Assembly: GCA_009843635.1 (NCBI GenBank)
Contig: VYDB01000055.1
Span: forward strand, 1-43,511
Direction: 5' to 3'
DNA from: Gammaproteobacteria bacterium
Lineage (GTDB): Bacteria > Pseudomonadota > Gammaproteobacteria > Pseudomonadales > Azotimanducaceae
DNA length: 43,511 bases
A program made the position numbers and the translations under genes. Positions 34,906 to 43,493 of this stretch are shown piece after piece. The notes below the pieces were generated by a model. The model did not search any database and was not told the DNA's origin. It saw only the letters and a program-made list of their open reading frames with translations. Every line of letters starts with the position of its first letter. Position 1 is the stretch's first letter.

Positions 34906-37017
34906 ATGGATCCGATTACACTTGAAGTCATCCGCGCCAAGCTCGAGGCCATTGCAGATGATGGCGCTCGAACCATTGTGCGCACCGCCATCAGCCCGAT
35001 CGTCGCCGACGCAAAGGACTGTTCCTGTGCAATCTACACAACCGAAGGTGAACTCATCGTCGGTGGTGGTCACGTGGAAGCGCACTTCCACACCGGTGTG
35101 AATGGTGTGCGGGCGATTCTCGAAACCCATGGCGGCACCATCGCGTCCGGCGATCTGTTCCTCGTGAACGATCCCTACACGGGGGGCGGCTTCCACGCCC
35201 AGGACGTGTTTATCCATCAGCCCGTGTTTCACCACGATGAGTTGGTGGCCTGGGTGGGGACATCAGCCCACATGATGGACATGGGGGGAGGGGCGCCGGG
35301 GTCCTTTGTGCCCGCCGCCACTGAGTGCTACCAGGAGGCAATTCGCATCCCGCCCGTTCGCCTTGCCAGAGCGGGTGAGGAGCAGGCCGATGTGTGGGCC
35401 ATTCTGCTGAACAACATCCGCGTGGCCGACATCGTATCCATGGATATGCGTGCGCTGATCAGCGGAACCAACTTTGTGGCAAGCGCACTTGACGAACTCG
35501 CTGATAGCTACGGCGCCGATGTGTTCAAGGAGAGTGCGCGAACGCTGATCAGCTTGAGCGAAATTGAGTTTCGCAAGCGCATCAACGGGCTCGCGACCGG
35601 CGAGTATTCTGCCATTCGCTGGGTGGAGTGGACGGAAAGCGACTATCGCGTCCCCTGCAGGCTGACGATCGAGCAGGACACGCTGGTCTTTGACTTTTCC
35701 GGCTCGTCGCCCCAAACCACGCACTACTACAACTCCAAGCCCTACGTCATACTGAGCCTGCTCGGGGTTCAGCTCGCAGGGCTGATGGCACAGGACCTGC
35801 CCTTCAATGAGGGCCTTTTCAGGTGCATCAGGCTCGTTTGCCCTGACGGATCCATCGTTAACGCCCGTCCGCCGGCGCCCATCGGCGGGCCCCATCTGGA
35901 AGTGGGCAACACGGCCGTCGAAGCGGCGATGCATTCACTCATTCTTGCGGTTGCAGCCAGCCCGGAACACGACGCGCACCGCATGCTTGCCAACCCCTTG
36001 GCGACCGGTGGCATGGGTCTTCATGGCTGGGCGGCATCTGGGCACATGGGGCAGCCGGACAATTGGCTCATGCTGGAGGGTGGCGGCGCGCTTGGGCCGA
36101 GTGCCGGGCATGATCGCGACGCCAACGACTGGGGCCCCTACGAAATGGCCAAGGGTGCAATGACCGAGTTCCCGGATACTGAGTCGATGGAAGACCACTA
36201 TCCCATCAGCATCTGCAGCCGCGACATACGCAAGGGTCCACAGGGCGCGGGGCGCTTCAGGTCTGGCCACGGTGCCGAGGTGTCCTACCGGGGATTTGGC
36301 GACACCACGCTGTTCGGGCTTACCATGGGCAACCGCGAGCGCATACCGAGCCCAGGGCTCGCCGGGGGTTATCCGGGCAGCCTTAACGTTTTCGAGATTG
36401 AAGGCGTCGATGGCAAAGTGCGGCCGGTTCTTTGCCACCGGCAGGACATTGTTCTGCAGCCCGGTGAGACCTTCACCATGCGCATTTGCAGCGGCGGAGG
36501 GTGGGGCGACCCAATCGACCGCGACGTGGCGGCTGTGGAACGGGACGTAAGGGAAGGCCGCATCACGGAAGAAGAAGCGCTTGAGACCTATGGCGTGATT
36601 GTCGGCAATGCTGAACGCACCGAACAGCAGCGAGCCGCCATCTTGACGGAACGGCTTTCGCGAGCTACCCCCGCACCAAAAGCAATGGCTGGTTCCGCGG
36701 CCAATCCATTGGGATCGGGCCGTGCGCTGTATCCGGGTGTGGAGGATCAAGGCGGCGTTGCCGTGAGCCTGAGATCAGGTGCTGTGCTGGCAAGGAGCCC
36801 GGATCACTGGATGGAAGGCTGTCCGCGGATTCATGGCTTTCTGGACAGTCACCCCAGCGTTGACATCGTTGCTTATCTGGACCCCCTGACCGGCCACACC
36901 CTGGTGGTGGATGTCGTCAAAGCCGGCGATGTAGAAAGGGGATTTGACAGCCTTCCGGATTTCTGGGCGGGCGATTCCCACGGTCTTGAAACAGGAAAGA
37001 GCGCGTTGGCTGCTTAA
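34906..37017 (+). CDS. hyuB: Hydantoinase/oxoprolinase family protein, HyuB-type subunit with C-terminal extension
   Basis: The product is 703 residues; typical HyuB has about 520-590. Residues 1-585 are standard: MDPITLEVIRAKLEAIADD, VNDPYTGGGFHAQDV, GGGAPGSFVP and SGGGWGDPIDRD. HyuB provides the catalytic partner of HyuA in ATP-dependent opening of cyclic amides or in carboxylation. Residues 586-703 form an extra part (YPGVEDQGG, HWMEGCPRIHGFL, AYLDPLTGHTLVVDVV) that I cannot assign; a faint likeness to small third subunits of related complexes is a guess. HyuA is 8 kb upstream. The amidohydrolase follows after 33 bases. Confidence 0.92.
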   Translation: MDPITLEVIRAKLEAIADDGARTIVRTAISPIVADAKDCSCAIYTTEGELIVGGGHVEAHFHTGVNGVRAILETHGGTIASGDLFLVNDPYTGGGFHAQDVFIHQPVFHHDELVAWVGTSAHMMDMGGGAPGSFVPAATECYQEAIRIPPVRLARAGEEQADVWAILLNNIRVADIVSMDMRALISGTNFVASALDELADSYGADVFKESARTLISLSEIEFRKRINGLATGEYSAIRWVEWTESDYRVPCRLTIEQDTLVFDFSGSSPQTTHYYNSKPYVILSLLGVQLAGLMAQDLPFNEGLFRCIRLVCPDGSIVNARPPAPIGGPHLEVGNTAVEAAMHSLILAVAASPEHDAHRMLANPLATGGMGLHGWAASGHMGQPDNWLMLEGGGALGPSAGHDRDANDWGPYEMAKGAMTEFPDTESMEDHYPISICSRDIRKGPQGAGRFRSGHGAEVSYRGFGDTTLFGLTMGNRERIPSPGLAGGYPGSLNVFEIEGVDGKVRPVLCHRQDIVLQPGETFTMRICSGGGWGDPIDRDVAAVERDVREGRITEEEALETYGVIVGNAERTEQQRAAILTERLSRATPAPKAMAGSAANPLGSGRALYPGVEDQGGVAVSLRSGAVLARSPDHWMEGCPRIHGFLDSHPSVDIVAYLDPLTGHTLVVDVVKAGDVERGFDSLPDFWAGDSHGLETGKSALAA

Positions 37018-37050
37018 GCGCCAACTGGGCGTGCTACAACGGAGCGAACA

Positions 37051-38799
37051 ATGCTAGAACTATTGATTGAAAATGGAACGGTCATTGACGGAACCGGCGA
37101 CGCCGGCACCAAAGCCAACGTTGGCATCGAAAATGGGCGTATCGTCTATGTCGGCCCGGATCAGCCTGAAGCTGAAAAAGTGATCGATGCTGCCGGAAAA
37201 TACGTGACGCCGGGATTTGTCGACGTCCACACGCACTATGACGCCCAGGTGATGTGGGATCCGAATCTCGACCCGCATCCGCGCCATGGCTTCACCTCCA
37301 TTGTCTTGGGCAACTGCGGATTCAGCCTGGCGCCCATTACACCGGAAACGGCCGAATACCTAGTGCCCATGCTTTCGAAAGTGGAGGCCATACCGCTGGA
37401 AACGCTCCGGGCAGGCGTGGATATCAACTGGTCGACCACGGCGGAAATGTTCGACCGCGTTGACGGCCACGTGACGCCGAACATTGCGTTTGGCACCGGT
37501 CACAGCGCGCTGCGCACATTGGTCATGGGCGAGCGGGCGCATACCGAGAAAGCCACGCCGGAAGACATCGAAAAGATGCAGGCGTTGCTCCGGGAGTCGC
37601 TCGAGGCGGGTTCCGTCTCATTCAGCTCTTCGCATGCCGATACCCATCGTGATCACAAGGGCGACCCCGTCCCGTCACTGATTGCTGACCGTGAAGAGCT
37701 TCTCGCGCTCGCATCCCAGGTGAAGGACTACGAGGGAACGCACTTAGGCTTTGTTTCCTCGGTTGGCATCATGACGGACGAAACTAAGGCCTTGGTGGCC
37801 GACATGTCTCTTGCTGGCCAACGCACTGTGAATTGGCCGCTCTTCGTGCCGGGTCAGCTTCCGGAAGAACTTGCGGAAAATCAGCTCAGCACAGCCGATT
37901 TCGCCCGTGAAAGGGGAGCGGAGGTTCGGGTTCAGTGCAGCAGCCAACCGCAGGATGTACGGATTAACTTCAAAACGGGGCTCGGTTACGACACCTACCC
38001 AGGAGTCTTCAAGGAGCTCTATCACCTGCCCCTCGAGGCGCGCATGGAGCGCATGAAGGAACCGGAAACGCGAAAGCAGATGCAGGTGGCCTTGGATGAG
38101 GTGGCCCAGAGTGCCAACCCCGTTGGTATCTTTGCGAAGCTGGAGCTATTCACGGTGGATGCGAGTTCCCATCCGGACAATGCCGCTTTCGTCGGCCGAA
38201 AAGTCGTTGATATTGCAGCGGAGCAAGGTTGTTCAGTTCTCGACGTGTGCCTTGATATCGCTATTCGGGATGATCTGAAAACAACCTTCTTGGTTGCAAA
38301 CTTCCCAGAACACACGAAGGAAGGGTGGGCGCTGATCGCGAGGTCGCTTGCGGACGACCGCACGCTCTGGGCAGCCACCGACGGAGGTGCGCACGTTGAC
38401 GTGCTGTTCGGAGCGAGTCACGCGACGAGCTTTCTATCGAATGCCGTTCGCGACCACCAGGTGATGCCGATCGAGCAGGCGATTCATCTGTTCACCCAGG
38501 TGCCGGCTGAATATGTCGGCGTGAGAGACCGGGGCGTCATTCGCGAGGGCGCTTGCGCAGACTTGCTGGTGATCGATCTCGACCGGTTGGAAACCTGCCC
38601 CCTGGAAGTCAAGTCCGACCTGCCGGGCGGGGGCATGCGCCTGTATGCGGATGCACGTGGATACGACTACGTTCTCGTCAATGGCGTGCCGGTGGTCGAT
38701 CATGATGCATACACGGGCGCACAACCCGGCATTGTTCTCCGGCGCGGCCGCGATACCTATACGGCTACGATCCCTGCGGCGCGACAAAACGCTGCATGA
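37051..38799 (+). CDS. N-acyl-D-amino-acid deacylase-like amidohydrolase
   Basis: The product is 582 residues. PGFVDVHTHYDAQ supplies metal ligands His60 and His62, and Cys89 in GNCGF is in the place of the metal-bridging Cys of D-aminoacylases. GTGHSALR and WAATDGGAHVD give further metal and active-site residues, and the C-terminal GACADLLVIDLDRL completes the small beta-domain of the fold. Such enzymes hydrolyse N-acyl- or N-carbamoyl-D-amino acids or dihydropyrimidine-type amides. After HyuB this fits hydrolysis of the ring-opened product. GGAG precedes the ATG. Exact substrate open. Confidence 0.9.
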   Translation: MLELLIENGTVIDGTGDAGTKANVGIENGRIVYVGPDQPEAEKVIDAAGKYVTPGFVDVHTHYDAQVMWDPNLDPHPRHGFTSIVLGNCGFSLAPITPETAEYLVPMLSKVEAIPLETLRAGVDINWSTTAEMFDRVDGHVTPNIAFGTGHSALRTLVMGERAHTEKATPEDIEKMQALLRESLEAGSVSFSSSHADTHRDHKGDPVPSLIADREELLALASQVKDYEGTHLGFVSSVGIMTDETKALVADMSLAGQRTVNWPLFVPGQLPEELAENQLSTADFARERGAEVRVQCSSQPQDVRINFKTGLGYDTYPGVFKELYHLPLEARMERMKEPETRKQMQVALDEVAQSANPVGIFAKLELFTVDASSHPDNAAFVGRKVVDIAAEQGCSVLDVCLDIAIRDDLKTTFLVANFPEHTKEGWALIARSLADDRTLWAATDGGAHVDVLFGASHATSFLSNAVRDHQVMPIEQAIHLFTQVPAEYVGVRDRGVIREGACADLLVIDLDRLETCPLEVKSDLPGGGMRLYADARGYDYVLVNGVPVVDHDAYTGAQPGIVLRRGRDTYTATIPAARQNAA

Positions 38800-38886
38800 T
38801 CAGCAGGACGGTCATTGGCTGGTGATTTCTATCGACCAGCTATGCTGCTAACCTGTCCGCTGTCTGACTTGGCCGAAGAATGATCA

Positions 38887-39837
38887 GTGGAGACTATCGA
38901 CAGCACCGATCAGTTGATCGTGGCGTGCTTGCGGAGCAATCCAAGGGCGACGAATAGAGAGGTCGCCGAAGAGCTCGGTGTGGCGGAGCTCACGGTCGCG
39001 AATCGGCTCCGTCGGATGGCGGAAAAATCCCAGATGCGTGTGGTCGCGCAGAAGCATCTGTTTGCGGATGGCCACACGACGATCTGCATGTACTTCGTCA
39101 CCACATCAGCGAGCACTGTGCAGGAAATTTCCCAGGTTATTGCGGCAATCGCGGATGTGTTCAGCGTGTCGCAGGGGATGGGAAATCCTGACATCGTTGT
39201 GATGGCCCGCACAGCAGGCAATGCGGAAGTTCACGGGTTGGCCAAGCAGATAGGCGCCATTCGAGGTGTCTCGATGGTCGAATCCGTCGTTGTTTTCGCC
39301 ATTCACAAAATGCGCACCGGCTATGGTGATCATGCGATTGAGATGGAATGCCCGGAAGAAAGCAGTGACGACTTGGATGACAGGATTTTCGCCGCGTTTC
39401 GCAGAGACGGGCGGCAGAGCAATCGAGAAGTCGGAAGGCAGGTGGGCGTATCGGAAACCAGTATCCGCCACCGCCTTAACAAGATGCTGACCTCGGGGCT
39501 GATGCAGTTCGAAGTCGTATGTCATCCAAGTTTTGTGGGCATGGCGGTCATCGCTGTGGGCCGAGTTCAGACCCTGCCTGGGAGTGCGGGCGCCATCATC
39601 GACAGGCTAGCGGAGTCCGACCTCGTTGGATGGCTCGCGGAAACGTCGGGGGAGCACAACATTCACCTCATACTCACCGCTTCCTCGAATGCGGAGCTTG
39701 GGGACTTTTGCGACAACATCATCCTGCCCTTGCAGGGGCTCCAGAAGCTGGAAATTCAGATTCAGGTTGCGCGGTTCAAGCACGAATATCACTTGGCGTA
39801 CTTCGATCCGAGGGAGTCCATTCCGAAGCGGAAGTAG
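38887..39837 (+). CDS. Tandem Lrp/AsnC-family transcriptional regulator
   Basis: The product is 316 residues, twice the usual length of about 150. The first helix-turn-helix (about 6-46, NREVAEELGVAELTVANRL) and its effector domain are followed by a second helix-turn-helix (about 161-202, NREVGRQVGVSETSIRHRL) and a second effector domain. Both halves look complete, so this is a fused duplication. Lrp-type proteins sense amino acids or similar small molecules, fitting control of the neighbouring catabolic genes. The start is GTG at 38887. Siroheme decarboxylases also have tandem Lrp-like folds, but no heme genes are near. Confidence 0.85.
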   Translation: METIDSTDQLIVACLRSNPRATNREVAEELGVAELTVANRLRRMAEKSQMRVVAQKHLFADGHTTICMYFVTTSASTVQEISQVIAAIADVFSVSQGMGNPDIVVMARTAGNAEVHGLAKQIGAIRGVSMVESVVVFAIHKMRTGYGDHAIEMECPEESSDDLDDRIFAAFRRDGRQSNREVGRQVGVSETSIRHRLNKMLTSGLMQFEVVCHPSFVGMAVIAVGRVQTLPGSAGAIIDRLAESDLVGWLAETSGEHNIHLILTASSNAELGDFCDNIILPLQGLQKLEIQIQVARFKHEYHLAYFDPRESIPKRK

Positions 39838-39908
39838 GCACATTCAGCTTGAGTAAGCTATCGGAGGAATTGCTTTCTTTGGTCGTTGTGTATCAACAAG
39901 AAACTGGC

Positions 39909-39923
39909 TGGCACATAATTTGC
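39909..39923 (+). promoter_or_regulatory. Sigma-54 (RpoN) promoter of the molybdenum hydroxylase genes
   Basis: TGGCAC (39909-39914), five bases, then TTGC (39920-39923) matches the -24/-12 consensus exactly, including the ten bases between GG and GC. It lies about 60 bases ahead of the ATG at 39983. Such promoters need an enhancer-binding activator, none of which is encoded in the window. Confidence 0.65.
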
Positions 39924-39982
39924 CCCTTTTTGCCAGATGACAAGAATCTGAGGCCGCAGCCTACTCGAACGGACGGAGACTT

Positions 39983-40441
39983 ATGGCGAGATACTCAATC
40001 AATGTAAATGGAGCGACACGGAACGTAGACGTTCAGCCGGATACGCCTGTTCTGTGGGTACTTCGCGACGATCTGAAATTGACAGGCACCAAATATGGAT
40101 GCGGAGTTGCGATGTGCGGTGCTTGCACGGTCCACTTGGATGGCGAAGCCATCCGGTCCTGTTCTTTGCCGGTCTCAGCCGTTGGCAATAGAAGGGTCAC
40201 TACGATTGAGGGGCTTTCGGAAAACGGCGATCACCCGGTTCAACAGGCCTGGATCGAACACGACGTTCCGCAATGCGGGTATTGTCAGGCGGGGCAGATC
40301 ATGGCCGCTGCTGCGTTTCTTGAGACCAACCCCAATCCCACCCAAGAAGAGGTCGCACAGGCAATGAGTGGAAACTTCTGCCGCTGCGGGACCTACACCA
40401 GAATCAACAGAGCTGTGCGTACAGCGGCCAAAAGCTCGTAG
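39983..40441 (+). CDS. 2Fe-2S subunit of an IorA-type molybdenum hydroxylase
   Basis: The product is 152 residues, normal for this subunit. The plant-ferredoxin-like cluster uses Cys40, Cys45, Cys48 and Cys60; the second cluster uses Cys98, Cys101, Cys133 and Cys135. It carries electrons from the molybdenum centre of the large subunit to an acceptor. The pattern is closest to the small subunit of isoquinoline 1-oxidoreductase and related aldehyde oxidoreductases. No FAD subunit is nearby, as expected for the two-subunit IorAB type. The large subunit follows after 33 bases. Confidence 0.93.
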   Translation: MARYSINVNGATRNVDVQPDTPVLWVLRDDLKLTGTKYGCGVAMCGACTVHLDGEAIRSCSLPVSAVGNRRVTTIEGLSENGDHPVQQAWIEHDVPQCGYCQAGQIMAAAAFLETNPNPTQEEVAQAMSGNFCRCGTYTRINRAVRTAAKSS

Positions 40442-40474
40442 ATAGATTGCAGAGCCACGAGCGTTGAGGCACTC

Positions 40475-42688
40475 ATGACACAGATTAAAACGCACTGCAA
40501 CAGGCGATCATTTCTCAAGGTTTCAGCCACCGCAGGTGGCGGAATGATGATTGGCTTTAGCTGGTTGGCTGGACCGACATCCGCGGCCGCATTGGAAGGT
40601 CGCCCCGATGTTCCGGAAGAATGGTTTGATATCAACGGTTACATCAGAATCAGTAACAAGGGAATCGTCACAATTTTCAGCCCTAATCCTGAAATCGGCC
40701 AAAACGTCATGACATCGATGCCGATGATCGTTGCTGACGAGCTGGATGTCAGTTGGGAAAACGTGGTCGTTGAGCAAGGCATGCTCGATGAAGACGCGTT
40801 CAACAACCCGCAATTCGCCGGCGGCAGCTTATCCATTATGCTGGCGTGGAATGCCCTGCGCATGGCGGGAGCCGCTGGCAAGTACATGCTAACCCAGGCT
40901 GCGGCGAGGGAATGGGGCGTGAGCGCTGCAGACTTGGTGGTGAGCGAGGGCGTGATCCGCGAAAAGAATGGCAGCCGATCCATCGGCTACGGCGAGATTG
41001 CCTCTAAAGCCGTGGACATTGAAGTTCCGGCCGAGCTTACCCTGAAGGACCCGAAAGACTTCACCATTATTGGTACGGCGAAGAAAAACGTTCGGGGCAA
41101 GCAGATTGTGACCGGCCAACCCCAGTTTGGGTTGGACTTTCAGCGTGAAGGCATGAAACTTGCCATGATTCACCATCCGCCGGCGTTCGGGCAGAGGGTC
41201 ATCGACTTTAACGTTGATGAGATTAAGGCAATGCCCGGCGTCACGGATGCCTTCATGATTGATACGTCGCATCCCAATCCCTCACTCTACGCGGTCAATG
41301 CGTTCAATAACCTGGTCGCTATCGTCGGCGACTCAACTTGGCAGTTGGTGAAGGCCAAGAAAGCCATTAAAGCTCGATATGAGACTGTCAGTGCGCCGGA
41401 AAGCACTGAGATGATCAACCAGCGCATGCTGGAAGGTCTGACTACAGGGAAAGTTGTTGAAGAGCGGTTTGATGGGGACGCAGAAGCCGCGTTCGCGCTC
41501 GCGGACAAAGTGATTGAGCGGACCTACACCGCCGCGTTTCTGCCGCACAATTGTCTTGAGCCCTTGAACTTCTTTGCCCATGTGACGAATGATGCGGCCG
41601 AGCTGGTGGGTCCAACGCAGACGCCAAAGGAGCTCGAAAAAGCCGTCTCTTCGATGCTGGGCCTACCGGTAGAGAACGTGACGGTGGAGATGACTCGGAT
41701 AGGTGGCGGATTCGGTCGAAGACTGCTTACGTTCTATGGTCTGGAAGCGGCCGCCATTTCAGAAAAGGCGGGTTTGCCCATCAAACTGATTTACAGCCGC
41801 GAAGATGACACGACTCAGGGCAGCTACCGGTCACCTTATCTGTCGACCTACAAGGCGGGGTTGGATGCAGACAATCAGTTGATTGCGTTTGCCGTTAAAG
41901 GTGTTGCGCCTTCGGATGGACGGCCGACCGGGGGCGTTTTTCCGAACCGTTTTCCAGCTGGTGCTGTAGATAACTACTCCGCAGAAAAAATGCACATCGA
42001 TTCAAACATTACGATGTGTGCCTGGAGAGCGCCTCGTTCACACTTTGCCGCGGCGGCAGAACAGTCGTTTCTGGACGAAGTGGCCGAAGCGGCCGGGAAG
42101 GATCCCATTGAGATGCGACTTGAACTGTTCGAACGGGTGAAAAGGAACCCGGTCGGTGCGGAGCACGAGTACGATGCCGACCGATACGCGGGGGTACTCA
42201 AACTCGTGAAGGAAAAGTCCGGTTGGGGTAGTGAGAAACCGGGCGTCCATCGTGGCGTGTCAGCATACTTCTGCCATAACACCTATGCGGCTCAGGTGCT
42301 GGACATTGTCATGGAGGAGGGTAAGCCTGTCGTCGATAAGGTTTGGTGTGCTGTCGATTGCGGCATTGTCGTGAACTACGAGGGTGCTAGGAACGTCATT
42401 GAAGGCGGCATTGTCGATGGGATAGGCCACGCGATGGTTGGCGAGCTCACATTTGAGAGTGGCATCCCCAAGCAGGAGAACTTCGATACGTTTCAGATAC
42501 CACGGCATACGTTGGCACCGAGAGAGATCGAGGTGTTTTTTGTCGAGAGCGAAATCGCGCCAACAGGGTTGGGCGAACCAGGATTGCCACCGGCGGTGGG
42601 TGCGTTAGCCAACGCGCTCTATAAGGCGACTGGCGTGCGACACTACCACACCCCGTTCAGCACCAAGCCGCAGGATCAACAGTCGTAG
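40475..42688 (+). CDS. Molybdopterin-binding large subunit of an IorB-type hydroxylase, Tat-exported
   Basis: The product is 737 residues. A twin-arginine signal (Arg10-Arg11 in NRRSFLK) shows export of the folded, cofactor-loaded enzyme to the periplasm, normal for IorB. Conserved blocks include RIGGGFGRR, CAWRAPRSHF and the active-site Glu701 in GLGEPGLPP. IorB-type enzymes hydroxylate N-heteroaromatic rings next to nitrogen, or oxidise aldehydes, using water as oxygen source. It is preceded by the 2Fe-2S subunit and a sigma-54-type promoter. Cofactor-insertion (XdhC-like) genes are not in the window. Confidence 0.93.
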   Translation: MTQIKTHCNRRSFLKVSATAGGGMMIGFSWLAGPTSAAALEGRPDVPEEWFDINGYIRISNKGIVTIFSPNPEIGQNVMTSMPMIVADELDVSWENVVVEQGMLDEDAFNNPQFAGGSLSIMLAWNALRMAGAAGKYMLTQAAAREWGVSAADLVVSEGVIREKNGSRSIGYGEIASKAVDIEVPAELTLKDPKDFTIIGTAKKNVRGKQIVTGQPQFGLDFQREGMKLAMIHHPPAFGQRVIDFNVDEIKAMPGVTDAFMIDTSHPNPSLYAVNAFNNLVAIVGDSTWQLVKAKKAIKARYETVSAPESTEMINQRMLEGLTTGKVVEERFDGDAEAAFALADKVIERTYTAAFLPHNCLEPLNFFAHVTNDAAELVGPTQTPKELEKAVSSMLGLPVENVTVEMTRIGGGFGRRLLTFYGLEAAAISEKAGLPIKLIYSREDDTTQGSYRSPYLSTYKAGLDADNQLIAFAVKGVAPSDGRPTGGVFPNRFPAGAVDNYSAEKMHIDSNITMCAWRAPRSHFAAAAEQSFLDEVAEAAGKDPIEMRLELFERVKRNPVGAEHEYDADRYAGVLKLVKEKSGWGSEKPGVHRGVSAYFCHNTYAAQVLDIVMEEGKPVVDKVWCAVDCGIVVNYEGARNVIEGGIVDGIGHAMVGELTFESGIPKQENFDTFQIPRHTLAPREIEVFFVESEIAPTGLGEPGLPPAVGALANALYKATGVRHYHTPFSTKPQDQQS

Positions 42689-42801
42689 GGCTGGGTGTTG
42701 AGTCACACGGGGTATGGAAGTACCCGACTAATTCAGGGGACGACATTGGGCAGCATTCCTGGAGGCTAGGGCGGATTTCCCACAGCTATGTAAGCGATTG
42801 G

Positions 42802-42919
42802 CCATAGCGCGGGGCACGGCGCGTAGCCCATGCTATCCCCGAATTTTCAACGGGGACGCGGCATGGCCGAACCAATCAGCCACGACCAGAACTTCAAGAA
42901 CCTCATCGTGGACTATCCT
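42802..42919 (+). repeat. Conserved leader plus Rpn 5' coding repeat, copy B
   Basis: This is the partner of 571-688, with the same 61-base leader length before the ATG and nearly the same first 19 codons. Similarity ends where the coding region was deleted. Confidence 0.65.
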
Positions 42920-43196
42920 TGAATTCATAGACATCCATGCTGACCTTAGCGACAATGAGCTTCGCGTCTACCGGAAGCAGCATCCCAAGGAGAGCGGAAT
43001 CATGACAGGAATGTTCCAGCGGGGTCGAATGGAAGGCGAGCGCAAGTTGCTAGAGCGACAGCTACGCCGAAAGTTCGGCACACTGTCGTCGGTGGTGGAC
43101 GCACGACTCAGCAAGGCATCAGCGACCGACTTGGAGGCTTGGGGGGACAATGTGCTTGACGCCGACTCGATTGACGAGGTGTTCAATCCGCATTAG
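42863..43196 (+). pseudogene. Rpn-type nuclease/transposase remnant with internal deletion
   Basis: The ATG at 42863 begins MAEPISHDQNFKNLIVDYP and then hits a stop at once. In another frame the DNA continues as the C-terminus of the same family: ELRVYRKQHPKESGIMTGMF, then GERKLLERQLRRKFGTL and DSIDEVFNPH, which is the usual DUF4351-like tail. So the nuclease core was deleted, joining the two ends out of frame. No functional protein is expected. The N-terminus is shared with the remnant at 632, marking debris on both sides of the window. Confidence 0.75.
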
Positions 43197-43355
43197 CCGG
43201 ACCTTCGTCCACCAAGTGCGGGCGCGGCCAGAGATTTCCGATGAGCGAAGGTTCCGGAGCGAGGGCCTCCCGCCCTCAATGTCGCCAGCAGCTCGAATCG
43301 AGGGCGTGAACCTTCTGTTCCTCATGCCCTCGCACCGCCAAAACGGGAGTTGCTG

Positions 43356-43493
43356 ATGGATATGAACTTCAGTGCAGCCGATGCACAGTTTCGGCAGCAG
43401 GTTCGAGAGTTCTTTAGCACCCAATATCCAAAGGACCTTCTTCAGAAGGCCGCCAGCGGCAGGCCTATTCAAAAGTCCTTGATTTGCCGTTGA
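43356..43493 (+). pseudogene. Acyl-CoA dehydrogenase N-terminal fragment, frame broken
   Basis: The frame reads MDMNFSAADAQFRQQVREFF, then STQYPKDLLQKAASGRPIQKS, the typical first helices of an acyl-CoA dehydrogenase. It ends early at 43491-43493 after SLICR. A complete enzyme has about 390 residues, so this is 45 residues of a broken gene, or one interrupted by an insertion near 43475 whose remainder lies beyond the window edge. GGGAG sits before the ATG. Fragment size makes the family call moderate. Confidence 0.55.

Noticed and set aside
42718-42740. GGGTA/TACCC inverted repeat after the molybdenum hydroxylase
   Set aside because: Only five base pairs and no T-run, so not convincing as a terminator.
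43240-43300. GAGGGC/GCCCTC hairpin before the acyl-CoA dehydrogenase fragment
   Set aside because: No T-run follows; could be a small repeat but a terminator is not supported.
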